From: Parasponia andersonii
Taxonomy: Eukaryota > Streptophyta > Magnoliopsida > Rosales > Cannabaceae
DNA: 64,000 bases
Assembly: GCA_002914805.1 (NCBI GenBank)
Contig: JXTB01000119.1
Span: forward strand, 793,060-857,059
Direction: 5' to 3'
Below the pieces are notes generated by a model. It was given only the letters and a program-made list of their open reading frames with translations. It searched no databases and was not told the DNA's origin. Both the position numbers and the translations under genes were made by a program. Shown one piece after another: positions 37,267-51,100 of this stretch. Numbering within the stretch: the first letter of the stretch is position 1; every line of letters starts with the position of its first letter.

Positions 37267-38130
37267 ATGCCTCCAAGAAGAAGAGTACCTCAACTTGAAA
37301 GAGAACAAGATGCTCCTCTACAGAAAGACCCTTATACTTTTAATATTGTTGATGCTCTTCAACAAGCTATGCAGAGGATACCTGGTCTTATGACAAGGCC
37401 GACTACTGAAAATGACCGATTTAAAAGCTTCAGGGATTTTACTAAGCTGAACCCACCGAACTTTTATGCTGAGCACGATCTCACAGCTACACTGAGATGG
37501 CTTAGGGAAGTTCAGAAGAAATTTGATACCTTAGCAGTTCAGCATAGTTTAGAGTGGGCTTTACAATGTACTTACTTCAGGATGTTGCTGATTATTGGTG
37601 GAACACTATTAAATTGACTCATGACACTACCACTATAACTTGGGAACAGTTTGATGAACTGTTCAGAGGACAGTATGCCAATAACGACTTTGTTAATGAG
37701 ATGCTAAAATTGTACAATATTTTGTGCCAAGATAGTATGACTATTGATGAATACTATACGAGGTTTGTGGAACTCTCCCAGTATGCTCATACACCGGAAA
37801 ACCATTCGAGACTGCAAGTGGTTCATTTCAGAACCAACTTAAGGCCAGATATTCGTACCAGACTGGAGCCATTTCCAATTACTACCCTTATTGAGACTTA
37901 TGGTATAAATTAGGGAATTGAAGCTATGCTGATTAGTGATATGAACTACTGGTAGATATAAGGAAAAAGGTACAGACCAAAAAATGAGAAAGGGTCGATA
38001 GCAATGACAGGGTTCACAGAGCAGTGGGCGCAGTGGCAATTTTGTTTCAACAGGAAGTAGACGTTTTACTCCGTATTCTTGCCACTATTGTGGTCAGCAG
38101 GGCCATTTTAGAAGAAATTACCCCCAACTT
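37267..38130 (+). pseudogene. gag region, frameshifted
   Basis: It starts MPPRRRVPQ at 37267. The retrotransposon gag domain is recognisable after a frame change near 37550-37575 (ADYWWNT, then ITWEQF...LFRGQY). A further stop lies at 37911. A CCHC zinc knuckle is visible at 38080-38121 (CHYCGQQGHFRRNY), but its last cysteine is replaced by tyrosine (codon TAC at 38119-38121), so zinc binding would be impaired. The reading phase of the knuckle continues directly into the protease region. Confidence 0.85.
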
Positions 38131-41100
38131 TTGCAGACTCCTTCATCGACCACCAGAGGACCACAAGGGAGTCAAGCAACTTCAATGCCCATCCATAGTC
38201 AGCAAACTAGGCTTACTTATTTTCAGAGCTCAGCTCTGACTTTTAACTTTCCTGTTCAGCACCAATATCGTCTTCAGGGTTCTACCTCTACCACAGGATG
38301 CCAGACACCTCAGGTATCTAGAACACAAGGAGATTATGGACAGTCCTACAGTAGAACTCGTAGTCGTCCGGGCAGAGGTAGAGGAAACAAAGAAAAGGGG
38401 GAAGCTCAAACCTATGCAGTCACCGGGACAGAGGGATATGATCAGCCTGGATCTAGAGTGGTTGATGGTATGATCTTACTTTATAATTCTTGGGCTCACG
38501 TATTATTTGATACCGGTATATCATATTCCTTTATATCTGTGTCATTTGCTAACATGTTGGATTTAAAATTTGAAATCTTTAATGTTGCTTTGAATCTTGA
38601 TACTCCTTTAGGAAATGTCAATGGTGTATCTACTATATGCAACTCTTGTTTTATCATCATTGATGGATGTGCATTATTAGTTAATTTGATTGTGATACCT
38701 ATGAATCAATTTGATATGATTCTTGGTATGGACTAGTTGTCCAAATATAGAGCAATAGTGGATTGCCATAGAAGAAAGATGACTCTTCATACTGAAGATG
38801 GTTATTTAGTTGTGTATCAAGCTGGTTTAAATCCAATAAGCCTCAGTCCTCTTCTGAGAGCAAGTATTGGTGGGAAAACGAAATTGAAATGTTATAGAAG
38901 CCTATTCACCATTGATAGGGAGATAGGAACAACCGATAAATACTCATGGATATCAGTGGTTAGTGAATTTCCTAATATCTTTCTAGAGAATTTACTTGGA
39001 TTGCTACCTGACAGAGAGACTGAATTCTGTAACGACTTAGTTTCTGGAACTCAACCAGTTTCTATTCTTGTTTATCGAATGGCCCTTGTAGAGATGACTG
39101 AATTAAGAGAATAACTAGATGTCCTATTGTCAAAAGGGTTCATCAGGCGTAGTACCTCACCTTGGGGTGCTCCAGTTCTCTTTGCCAAGAAAGCTGATAG
39201 TACTCTCAGACTTTGTGTGGACTACAGAAAGCTAATCCAGCTTACAATAAAGAACAAATATCCTTTGCCGAGAATTGACAAATTGTTTGACCAATTCAGT
39301 AGATCCAAATTCTTTTCAAAGATAGACTTGAGATCTGGGTATCACTAACTGAAGATTCGTAAAGAAGACATACGGAAAACTGCATTTAGGACTCAATATG
39401 GTCATTTTGAGTTTCTAGTTATGCCTTTCGGATTGACGAATGCACCTATAGCGTTCATGGACCTTATGAACAGAATCTTCAAGCCTTATTTGGATAGATT
39501 CGTGGTTGTGTTTATTGATGATATTTTGATTTATTCTAAGGCTCGGGAAGAACATACTGAACATTTAAGGACCGTGCTTCAGACTTTAAGAGATCATTAG
39601 TTATATGCCAAGAGATCGAAATGTGATTTCTGGATGACAGAACTTAAATTCTTAGGCCATGTGATTTTTCAAAATGGTATCTCAGTTGATCCGTCTAAGA
39701 TAGAGTCTATTTTAGGATGGAAGAGACCGAGAAATGTTATTAAGGTGCAGAGTTTCCTTGGTTTAGCTGGTTATTATCGTCGTTTTATGAAAAACTTCTC
39801 GAGTATTGCTTTGCCTTTAACCAAGTTAACGAGAAAAGATGTCAAGTTTTCTTGGAATGACGAGTGTGAGACATCATTCATGAAATTAAAAGAAAAACTG
39901 ACAACCGCACCTATTATGATTATCCCTAAAAGTAGTGAACCATATGTGATATACACAGACGCTTCTGGTCTGGGATTAGGATGTGTTTTAATACAAAATG
40001 GCCGAGTTGTAACTTATGCTTCTTGTCAATTGAAACCTCATGGAAAGAACTATCCTACTCATGATCTAAAATTAGAGGCTGTAATATTTGCTCTCAAGAT
40101 CTGGAGATATTACTTGTATGGAGTTAAGTTTGATATTTACTCAGATCACAAGAGTTTAAAATATCTCTTTAGTCAATGAGACTTGAATTTGAGACAAAGG
40201 AGATAAATTGAATATATGGAGGATTATGATTTCAATCTTCAGTATCATCCTGGAAAGGAAAATATGGTAACATATGTCTTGAGCCATAAATCTCATGGTA
40301 TACTTGCTTCTTTGATATTTAAAGAGTGGAAAAATTCAGTCATTATTGGTGATTATAATTTGGAGTATTTTGAGAGAAACAATATTGCTTGTGTTAGCAA
40401 TGTAGTGGCTACTCCTTCACTTCTTCAAGTAACTCAACAAAGTCAATGGCAAGATCAAGAATTAAAGAAAATTTGGAACCAACTTCAGAATAGTGAGTAA
40501 CTAGATAGTTGTAGTACTAATAGAGAAGGATTTATACTATTCAATGGAAAGTTAGTTGTAGCTAATAATCCATACCTTCGAGAGGCTATCTTGATGGAAG
40601 CTCACAAATCTGAGTTTACAGTACATCCCTGTAGTACTAAGATGTACCATGACTTAAAGAGACAGTATTGGTGAAAAGGCATGAAACGAGACGTAGCTAC
40701 TTTTGTGGCTAAGTGTATAACCTGTCAACAAGTAAAAACAGAACATCAAAGACCAGCTGGATTACTTCAGCCATTGCCTATTCCAGAATGGAAATGGGAT
40801 AAGATCATTATGGATTTTGTAAAGGGATTGCCAAGAACTCAAAGGAAAAATGATGCAATTTGGGTAATTCTTGGTCGAATGACTAAAACTGCTCATTTTA
40901 TACCGATTCGAATTGACTTTTCTCTCATCAGACTTAGTCGTTTTTATGTGGATCACATTGTTCGTTTACACAGAGTGCCTTCCAGCATAGTTTCCGATAG
41001 AGATCCAAGATTTACATCCAAGTTCTGGAGAGCTTTACTGAAATCTTTGGGAATATAACTAAATCTTAGTGCAGCTCATCATCCACAAATAAATGGCCAA

Positions 41101-41872
41101 TCTGAGAGAATAATTCAAACTCTAGAGGATATGCTTTGCTCATGTATACTGGACTTTAGTAGAAGCTGGGATGATCATTTGTCATTAGTGGAGTTTGCAT
41201 ACAACAACTGTTACCAAACCAGTTTGAGTGTAGTTCCATATGAGGTATTATATGGTAGACCATGTAGGTCGCCCTTGTATTATGTTGACCAAGAGGAGCG
41301 AGTTACTCTTGGGCCATAATTGGTACAAGAGACTACTGATAAGATCAACATGATAAGAGAAAAACTTAAGGTTATTCAGAGTCATCAAAAGAGTTATGTA
41401 GACCCCTTGAGACGAGAAGTAGAGTTTGACGTTGGTGACCAAGTATTTCTAAAGGTTACACCGAGGCGCAGAGTTACTAGATTTGGAGTTAAAGGAAAGT
41501 TAGCTCCAAGATATATTGGGTCATTTATGATTACTGTCAGAATTAGGCCAGTAGCATATCGATTAGACTTACCACCATAGTTGGGCTATGTGCATAATGT
41601 CTTTCATGTTTTCAATGCTGAGGAAATATGTTCCTGACCCATCTCATGTAATTCAATACGTGGAGATACCAATTCAAGAGGATGTTATTTATGAAGGGAA
41701 ACCAATTCAAATAATGGGAAGAGAACTCAAAGTGTTTCGCAATAGAGAAATTCCACTTGTCAAAATTCTTTGGAATCACCATAAGGAAGAGGAAGCCACT
41801 TGGGAACTCGAGACAGAGATGTATGAAAAATATCCTCACTTGTTTAATTTTCAACTTGAAGTTGTACTTTGA
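38131..41872 (+). pseudogene. pol region: protease, reverse transcriptase, RNase H, integrase, chromodomain; many stops
   Basis: The aspartic protease motif FDTG lies near 38510. Reverse transcriptase follows, with SPWGAPVLF at about 39160, [10 protein letters not shown] at about 39270, MPFGLTNAP at about 39424 and the catalytic FIDDIL at about 39513. RNase H carries [10 protein letters not shown] near 39955 and the SDHKSLKYL segment near 40142. Integrase has an HHCC zinc site (CITCQQVK near 40720) and catalytic D, D and E positions (MDFVKGLP, VSDRDPRF, SERIIQTLED). The C-terminal WELETEMYEKYPHLF segment is chromodomain-type. From 38080 to 41580 the phase never changes, yet stops interrupt it at 38734, 39112, 39346, 39598, 40177, 40204, 40498, 40672, 41056, 41317 and 41578. 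A one-base insertion near 41612 shifts the last segment. Confidence 0.93.
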
Positions 41873-41904
41873 GTGTATGCCTTGTACTTGAATTTTGGGA
41901 TGAA

Positions 41905-41925
41905 ATTCATTTAAGAAGGTAAGCA
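41905..41925 (+). other. Polypurine tract before the 3' LTR
   Basis: The purine-rich AAGAAGGTAAGCA ends immediately before the TG of the 3' LTR at 41926, the expected place for plus-strand priming. It is less pure than usual. Confidence 0.65.
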
Positions 41926-44105
41926 TGTAAAATCCCATAAAAAATTGTAAGGACAAATTGGTCTTTTGACCAAAAAAAAATGAATGAATTTGGACGGATT
42001 TGAGTCTAGGTTCATTTAGGCAAAAATTTGAAAATTAGGGTCAAAATGTAATTATTCAAGGGTGTTTTTGAGAAGATTTTCAGAAAACTGGGTCTAAGTG
42101 CAAATAAGCAAAACAGTGCCTAATTAACCAAAAGTTGACACGTGGCGCTACAGTTTCAGAAATTGCATATAAATCCCTGCATTTTCTCTTTCTTTTTCAA
42201 TTGTCCCCAGAGCAAAACTCGAAAATCGGCGAAGCTCCGTTGAGCAACCTCCAGCCATCGTTGCCCCCACGCCACTGACCGGCGTCGACGTCCAGCTGCC
42301 AGACGAAACTTCTGCCGTCAGAACCAGTCCCGTCGGAGCCACCGATCGCCAGAAAAATGCAGAAAACGCCGCGGCTAATTTTGCTCACCAGAGCCGATTT
42401 TGGCCACCGTTCGCCGTGAAACTAGTCGCCATGGACTCGTATCCTCATAGGCAATTTGGTGGTAGGCACCTCGTATCTCAATTTTTCTCCGTTTGATTTA
42501 ATTTCGTTGGACAGTTTTATGTATAATTGGTTTTGAATTTGACTTTTCGATCGGACCGTTATATTTTAAAACTAATATCATTTTTGGAATCTATATTGAA
42601 CATGGTGAAAAATGAGATATATATTAACTATGTTCCGAAATGGGCCCGAAAAATGAAATTAGACGGCTCAGATTTGCCTCGATTTGCGTATTATGGGGGC
42701 CCGCATCCAAATTTGACAAATTATATGTCTAACCTAGAGTTTTTGGGTACTCTGAATTCAGTGGTGAAGTCCGTTTCATGATTTAAAGCTCCGTTTGAAA
42801 ATTAAGTTTTCAAACCAAGGAACCAAAGTTTCGAAAACGACATCCGCTCTTCCAAATGACGCCAAATTTTTTCCATAGTTTTGTAATGCTAGTTGGACGC
42901 TCGATAGATATAGGGATTCGATTAATTGATTCAAAAATTAATTTAATTTATAAATTTCATATATTTTCAATAAATATAGAATTTCATGAAATAATTTATA
43001 AAAATTATGTTTATGTCCATTTTTGACCTGATTTGAGATATAAACTGCATGGAGACACGTCACACTCGTTGATGTGTCATATATACTGTTTTGGATTGAT
43101 TTCTATAGAAATTGGATTTTTGGGTTTTGATAGAAAATAGTTATTGTAATACCGAAATATTTAGAAAATCCAAAATGGTTTGAGAACTCAGTTTTGAGGA
43201 CTGGAAGTTATTTGATTAAAGACTATTGCGTAGTTATTTTGTGATTTTGTGGAAATGCGATATATCATCATCCTATCATTCATATAAAAATTGCATACAT
43301 TCACACATTTACGATGCCCTACATTGGATGATCGGACTTACGATGCCCCACAGCGGGTGATCGGACTTACGGTGCCTCTTTAAGTAGCTTGGACTTACGA
43401 GTGATCCATTAGGATACTTCGGACATCATGATTGCATTCATGGTTATATGTTGGATTGAATGGATATGTACTAGTTTTGATGGATGTTACAATGGTTTGA
43501 AATGTTTGAACCATTAGACTATGATTTCTACTTGAGTTTTGTGAATTGTTTTGAATAGAATACTAACTATGCAGGACTTTCAACATGAGTATATTTTATA
43601 TATATGTAAGAACTTGTAATCGACTCTCTACTGGGCATTAGCTCACCCTCTTTCTTCCCCTCAGGTGGCACCCAGTGTAATTTGGATCAGAAGAGCTAGA
43701 TCGAGACATTTGCAGAACAACTAGTTTATTTATATTTTGGTAAATTCCTACGAGACTTGTGAAATATTTAAATTTGAGTAGAAATTTGGATTTCATTAAA
43801 CTTTATAAATTAGAATATAAAATCAGGACATAGTTTGTATTACTTATGTCTGAGTTTGAGTGTGAGTTAATTTGTGATGTACGACTATTAAAACAATTGT
43901 TTTATTTACGGTTTATGTTCAATGAGTAACGCATTAATTGTGGGATTTTATTTTAAATTAAATATTTTGTTGAGGCCAATTTTGAAAGGTTAGAGACCCC
44001 GGAAAAAAATTTTGAATGAATTGAGTCTTTTTATTTATTTCTTTTTTATATTTCTAATTTACAAAATACACATTCTACCGTTGATCTCGGTCTCGGGTCG
44101 TGACA
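41926..44105 (+). repeat. 3' LTR
   Basis: 2180 bp, from TGTAAAATCCC to GGGTCGTGACA, collinear with the 5' LTR apart from the differences noted there. Open frames at 42148-42388 and 42527-42781 are LTR sequence, not genes. Confidence 0.93.
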
Positions 44106-44769
44106 GTAATTGTTTTTTCCTTGGCCTATAGTTAATTCTTTTTCTCTTTCCTCTAGTTATGATCTATATTTTTATGTATGCATGTAGATATATAATTATA
44201 AAGCAATTGAATTCACTAGTACCCTACATGTAAAGGAAAAATTATTGTCGACAATGGTAGAACTAGAAATATATTTCAGGGAGGATAAACATAGAGATCA
44301 AACTTTTAAGCTAGCTTAAATAAAAATTCAACAAACTTCAATTTACTTGTATACTTTTCAAGTTTAATCTCACACATCTAAATTATAATCTAAAATTAGT
44401 TTTTGTAACTTTGTAGTGTAATAAGATATGCAAAAGTAATTTTTACTCTATTTGATATTATTGTATTATTGTTTTCTCATATATAGAATAATAAGTACAA
44501 TTTTTATTTAAAATACCTTCTAAATTAAAAAGATAGAAAACTCACTTATTTTATAAAATTTACAAACTAGGAGAAAAAACTAAGAATGATATAAAATTTA
44601 CGAACATGTGATTGTCATAACTAAATATGTGAGGGATTTTTTTTGGAAATAAAAATATGTGAGTGAATTGAAAAACTGTTAAAAAAATATGAATATAAAA
44701 CATTTATTTAGATCAATCTAACAAAAAATATGTGTATAAATACACACACAAATATCATATGTATCCATA
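44106..44769. other. Intergenic, no gene seen
   Basis: AT-rich spacer to the right of the retroelement with no supported feature. Confidence 0.45.
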
Positions 44770-44982
44770 ATAAAATTATTGTTTTCTAGTTTCATACGTT
44801 GCTTAATCTTATATAACATTGCCAATTGTTTAAACCAATAAATTTTAAGGAAAAAAAAATAAGCTGTTGATAAAACATAAAATTATTGTTTTCTAGTTTC
44901 ATACGTTGCTTAATCTTATATAACATTGCCAATTGTTTAAACCAATAAATTTTAAGGAAAAAAAATAAGTTGTTGATAAAAA
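44770..44982 (+). repeat. Two-copy 107-bp tandem duplication
   Basis: The unit starting ATAAAATTATTGTTTTCTAG occurs at 44770 and again at 44877, nearly identical; one A-run length and one base in AAGCTGTTG/AAGTTGTTG differ. There is no coding content. Confidence 0.9.
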
Positions 44983-47929
44983 TTAGGAAGAAAAAAATAT
45001 AGAGGTAAAAGAGGTTATTAAGATAAACTATAAGAAATTTAAAAGTAAATAGACTTATGATATTTAAGTATTAGAGAAATAATTAACTTAATTTTAAATG
45101 GGTTAAATGTAGAAAATCTAAATTTAATGAAAATAAACCTATAAATTAGTTGATTTAACATATAAATACTAAATATATAGATTTTTTTCAAAAATCCAAC
45201 GGGGCATATGCATCCACTTGCCTTAACGTGGCTCTCCCACTGATTGTCAAACTTTCATTTCTTAAATTGCGAAAAAGATACATACGTTGTGTCATATTTT
45301 AATAGATATCTAGTTGTTAAATGAAGATTAAAATACGCATGTGCAGCAGTGCATTCGAGACTCGCTAACTTAAAGTATAGGGGCGTAAGAAATTTTTCTT
45401 AATCACAATAATGTTGATACCAAAAAATTTGGTATAACAACCAAGATACGTGTTTTGAGTAAAATACTGGGAAAACGACATCGATTTATAAAAATGACAA
45501 TGATTAAGGTAAATTACATCCAAATTTAGAATGATTCAGGCAAGAGTAATTTGACTTACATCCATTATGAGAGAGAAGAGTCTTATTACATAATTTCTTG
45601 TCCGTCCTTTATATGTTATTTTTCCTCTTATTTATAGTTGGAGGAAAAGGAATGTTATAAATCTAGTGTGATTTTTTTAAAAGGAAATTGGATTCCCCAA
45701 GGTAACTACTCTTAATGAGGTTATCAAGCCATATTGGTTAGTGGGATTCTCACTTTTCCTACTTTTGATCAGCAATTTTTAGAATGGTCGGGTTACGAAG
45801 GCTCGCATGTAACTAAGGACATGCTTCTCAAACTCGTTATATAGACGCATTTGAGGTCGTATTGTTGTATACTTAATAGAAATCTGATTATCAGTCTGAT
45901 CGTACGTTTTGAGCTCTTCTATCTTCAGTGCAAGCTCGTATGTTAGTATCTGGATGAGTGAAGCGAGTTGATTTGTTTATTAATTGTAGATCTATTTAAT
46001 TTCCTAATCGCACAACAAATAATGACACAAAAATTATGAAAAACTAATAATGATTTTCAAATAAAAAATAATAATAACGTACTTTGAAGGATTCATCAAA
46101 GTGTATGATTTTTCTTTTCACTTTCCTATTCTTATATATGTGGAGGAATCGTCTTCATTTTTCTCGCCACGAGAAGGGAAGTGGTCTTGGAATACCTATG
46201 CAAAATTGAATAGTATTTCCAACTTCATTTTTTTTTTTCTTCAATCTAGATTTTAAAATAAATCTAGTATTTTTAATAGGGGAGATATATTTGTACCCTA
46301 CATAATTATTAAGACACCACTAAAATAAATAAAAAGACAAATTTGGACAAGAAATCAAAAGACATATTAAAAGCACCCGAAATACCTTCTAAAGCTAACT
46401 TTCTTCTCTCAAAATCTGTAAACTAAAACAAATTAGTACTTTTAATTTTTAAGATGAAAATATTATATCATAAATAAAAAAAACTATGAGAGAAACAAAT
46501 AATTAATATGAGAAAATAAAACACGTACAATGTATTTAGAAAAATATTTTTTTTTTTAAAAAAAACAAACTGAGTATAAAGCAAAGAAGTTTCACTTACT
46601 TTACTTCAATTTAAGATTAAAGAGATTATCAAAGAAATTAGAATTAGAGGAGATGAATTACATATAAAAAAGAAAATAAAAAAATAATAATAAGACAAAA
46701 GATGGATGGAAATTTTGAAAGAGAATGTTCCTAGAAAATTGAGAAAGAAGGAGAGATGAAGATGTGATGCTTTTTTTTTTCCCCCTTAAATTGTTTGTTT
46801 TAGTCATTTTATTAATGTGTAAGATACTTTTATACGAAGTTGGGGTGTATATATAATCCTCTTTTAAAAATTAGGCCAAAGAAATAGAACTCAAGAATGA
46901 AATACCAAAAATGTCTCACATATTTTAGCAAAAAAATAACAGTTTTGACCTAGTAATTTTAGGAATGCATTATATATATATATATATTTATCCATTCAGT
47001 TCGCTAATCCATTCAAATTATCTCTTGTGTACATATAAGATTTGGTCAAAACTGTATCCTATAATGGCACTAATTCCCAAAGTAAAAATTACTCAAATAT
47101 CTTTGAACAATTTGCATAATTTTTTAAAAATAAATTTTGGTATTTGGCATTTAAGCAGTTTGCATTGTAGGTTTAATGGATAATTGGACTATTGGACGAA
47201 GGACACTACGCTATTTTCAAATAAAACTTGACAAAATTCATTCAAAATTTGTCCAAAGGGATAATTTGAACATGATTTAAAAATTGAGGGGATACATTTT
47301 CCATTCCTAAACTACAAAGTTGAAATTGATATTTTGCTAAAACACATGATAGGAGAGATTTGCTATTTTTCCAAATATAAGTGGGTTTTGGAGCTTGAGC
47401 AAATGTTACAAGGGCTTGTCAGCTAGATGACAAAATTTTGACTCATTGTTTAATAAATGGCCATTTTAAAACTCTTTTGAAAATAACCGAATTTATCAAA
47501 AAAAACCAAAATATACCAATTTTATAAGAAATAAATCAATATGAAAATTGATATATTTCATATACAATGGATGTATTTACTAGTACAAAAATAAAACTCA
47601 TATACTATACATAAAATGGATCTACTATGGCCATTTAGATATAAAATACAAGGTTACTTTTTTTAAATAGGTGAAAAAAGGACCATTTTTTAAACTGAGA
47701 TAAAAGCACGGCATTTCTTACAAATACTAATGTTACAATTTCGTATCTCATAGCTAGTGGGAGACATAATTGTAAAAAGAAAATCTTAATGGGGTCAAAG
47801 TAGAGAAAAAAAATTAATTTAAAATATAAATTACAGAAAAAAAAATTGAGGGCCACTTGGTCCCACCCTTTTTTTAGGTTATAACAGGAATCAATGGTGG
47901 AACTGTCACTTCATAGATTATCATAATCT
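44983..47929. other. Intergenic, no gene seen
   Basis: AT-rich. One AACGACA followed by AATGACA near 45475-45504 recalls the arrays at 13-16 kb. A (TA)n run lies near 46970-46987. Minus-strand frames near 47635-47856 have only compositional bias. Confidence 0.45.
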
Positions 47930-47934
47930 TCCCT

Positions 47935-48150
47935 CTAATTACCATTGAGTAGAATGAGGAGTTGAACCAAAGATCTCTCCCTTAGTGAGACTCTTGAGGA
48001 GTGAGTACAACCACCCCAAAGGCCATACTTGGCACCACCCGTATGCGAATGTAATCCTTATATTATTTTCTGCTTTCATCATGAACTTTCCCTCATGGAT
48101 TATTGTTGTTTTGGTTTCACTTCTAGTCATTCCAAAAAAACTCTCCATTA
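47935..48150 (-). mobile_element. Possible tRNA-derived SINE (minus strand)
   Basis: On the minus strand, an A-box-like TGGCCTTTGGGG (48025-48014) is followed about 45 bases later by a perfect B-box GGTTCAACTCC (47968-47958). This internal RNA polymerase III promoter layout with no intact tRNA fold suggests a SINE. Boundaries were not determined. Confidence 0.45.
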
Positions 48151-51100
48151 GTTTTGAGTGAGGTTAAAGTTAGAGACTACACATGCATGTTGTTTAGAAA
48201 TATCACATAAAAACATGAAACTCAATCGATTTTATCTTATTATGTGACAATTTTATTCGATTGCCACACATACAATGACGCATCACCAATGGAGATATAT
48301 AGTTAATGCTAGTTTTTATTATCATATCTCGTTATTGGTATAATAATAATAATGATGATGTAAGTTCTTGTAAATTTATTCATCAAATCTTAACATTTTT
48401 TGTGAGATGTTTGCTTTTTCGTTGCATAATAACTAATTATTGATCTTTCAATTTACCAAATTGCAAGTTATACAGTAAAAAATACAAAATAAAAGTGTAT
48501 CCAAATATTTTTTTTGGGTTTTATTTGTTTCCTTTTTTCCAATTTTGTGATGGTTATTATAATCCACCTTGCTAATCATAATGATGGTACGTGTCTCACG
48601 GAAGGGTTTTAAACCCCCAATATTTAACTGTAAAATCAAGTCTTTAAATTTCAACATATTCTTTTCACACGCAATTATTTTCTTGTCACGAAGATCAAAT
48701 TAATTAGAGAAGGAGGTGGTTTTCCAATTGCATTGCCTGAGACCTGAGTTTGTCAATTCTTTTCAAAGATATTAAAGATTTGAAAAGATTAATATCCACG
48801 TAGGAAATTAAGTCCACAGCAGCCAGGGAGTGGTACTCAACCCGCCCTCTTCTGCTGACTCTTAAAATGAGTCGAGTTCCCCAAGTCAAAACCAAAGCTC
48901 CTTGCATTTCCATTGACTGAAACTCTCAACTCAAAGAAATTAAAAAAAAAAAAAAAAAAAAAGTACCACCCGATCTGAATAGTGTTGACTTTTTCATCAT
49001 TCTTATAATCATATATCAAAGAAAGAGTACTATATATTAAAACTGGAATATAGTCTTAGGATGCCAGAGAAAAAGTCTTCTTAATATTCTTGCCTGTATA
49101 GACGACATTCTTTCACCTTTATGATCGGTCCAACAACAAAAGTCAAAGATCAAAGTCAAACGACATGTTTCTGCTTTGAATCACACAGAGATTAAATATA
49201 GAAATCAGAATGTGCAACTTTGCCTTTTCAATTTTCAGATTAAATATAGTCTGACTTAAACATGTAAAGGTTCATCATAGCTAGTGGACTTTATATGCTC
49301 ATATTTTCCTTTTTATACAGTCCAATAAACCTTGCAAAACTCTTAATTGTGGTTTTTATATATTCTTATGGCTAAAAGCTGGGACCAAAAAAAAAAAAAA
49401 AAAAAGAGCACCATCAAATAACTATCTACATTAGTAATTTAAACAATAAATAAATTCCAGGAACTCCTTCATTGGCAGACAATCACAATGAATTTGTGAA
49501 TTATTTCATGCAACACATAAGAATATTGCCTCTTTGTTGAGGTGTGTTCATTCGCGGAAAAAACCAGAAAAAAAAAAAGGAAAAAAAAGAGCTATTCTAA
49601 GCAAATAAAAGAAAAAAGAAAAGAAGAATTTGTTCTAATATGTACGGAGAGATTCCTTTATGGGAAGGACAGTTTTTTCTCATACTAAATTTATTCTCGC
49701 AACACAATTTGGTCATCAGGGCAATAAGATTATAAGAAGGGAGAGAAGAAGAAATGAAGACCTTAATTTATACTCCAAAAAAGTCGTATAACAAAAAATA
49801 ATCTAATGTCTTGATAAGCATTTCACTTCTCAGACAGTTTATTTATTACACCACGTTTAACATGACTGATTGTGTCGTAGACAAGACCAAGATTCAATGC
49901 CCGCGAGGCAAATGCTTGAATCTGTTTCTTGGCATTTAAAATAGACAAATTCACACTAAAAAAAGATGAAAAATGGAAACTAAGAAGAAAGAGCTAACAT
50001 CTTAGAGCACTGCCTTAATTCTCTGGTTTTTTCCCCTGAATTTGTTTTGTCAAATTCAAAAGCCTCGTGGGTATTGGCAAGCTTAACTCCCACAACCAAA
50101 AGATAATAAGCCTCAAATCTGATGAGCTAATATATTGCGCAGGAGCAGCTGCCTCCCATAAAGAGTGAAAACTAATCTATGATCAATTTCAATGAATTAC
50201 TGTTCAGTTATCCAAACTTCCCAAATGGGCATGCACATAGATACATACAGTACTTGCAATTAGCTGTGCTACATACTTACCAAGTTTTTCTTCACATTTC
50301 GTTTTGAATAAACTCCGTAAGTAATATCTAGCAAAATAGTCAGTATTAGTCATAAAGTTCAGTGACAAAGTCCAACAAAATAGCCAGGAGTCCTTTATAT
50401 ATCCATTTGATTAAAGAATATACACAACATAAGATAGATTAAGTTAACGTAATCAGATAGATGAGGCAATTAGTTTGCTAAAGGGACAAAAATGATACAC
50501 AAGTCAGGTGAGGCAATATAAGAAGGGTTGAAGAATATGTTACAAACATATATTAAAAAAGGAACAAAAAATCGCAATTATCATAGTCATGACCTGTTGA
50601 TTAAGGCATTTGGATTTCTCTGACGCTCTCATCCCGTTGACTCTTCCAATCAAACTAATTAGCTCCTATTTGAAACTATATTTTTTTAGTTATGTAAGAA
50701 AATGTTAATAATCCAGGAAATAACCCCGTGACGTACCATGATTCATAACGTCAAAAATTCCAATCCAAATTAATTCAATAGACATTTTTATGCATAACAT
50801 CCATTTTCCAATCAAAGACCTGATCTTGGTTTTGTAAATCGGACCACTTGATAATGCAATGTGTATTTGAATTTCTCCTCTACGCTGGCTTAAGTTCTTC
50901 CTCTCCCTCTTCGTTACTCAACTGTTTGTCAGTAAAAGAGAAGATATTGACAATTGGATTGGACTAGTTTCATTGAAGGCCCAAGGTAAGAAGATAAAGA
51001 AGATAAGGCTATTGGTTTGGGCCAACATAGATGATAAGAGTCATTTGTTGGGTTTGACTTTGATCCTTTTTGAGAAATTTTAGTGAATGTCCACTTTTTA

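Larger units (their letters stand above)
34947..44105 (+). mobile_element. Complete, inactivated Ty3/gypsy retrotransposon (Tekay/Del-like chromovirus)
   Basis: A 9159-bp element with two LTRs that begin TG and end CA, a primer-binding site, gag-pol with the order gag, protease, reverse transcriptase, RNase H, integrase and a C-terminal chromodomain-like segment, and a purine-rich tract before the 3' LTR. The flanking 5-mers, GTACT (34942-34946) and GTAAT (44106-44110), agree at 4 of 5 positions, fitting a worn target duplication. The long LTRs, the initiator-Met primer site and the terminal EEATWE...YPHLF segment point to the Tekay/Del clade. Every gene is broken, so it can move only if helped by other copies. 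Confidence 0.93.
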
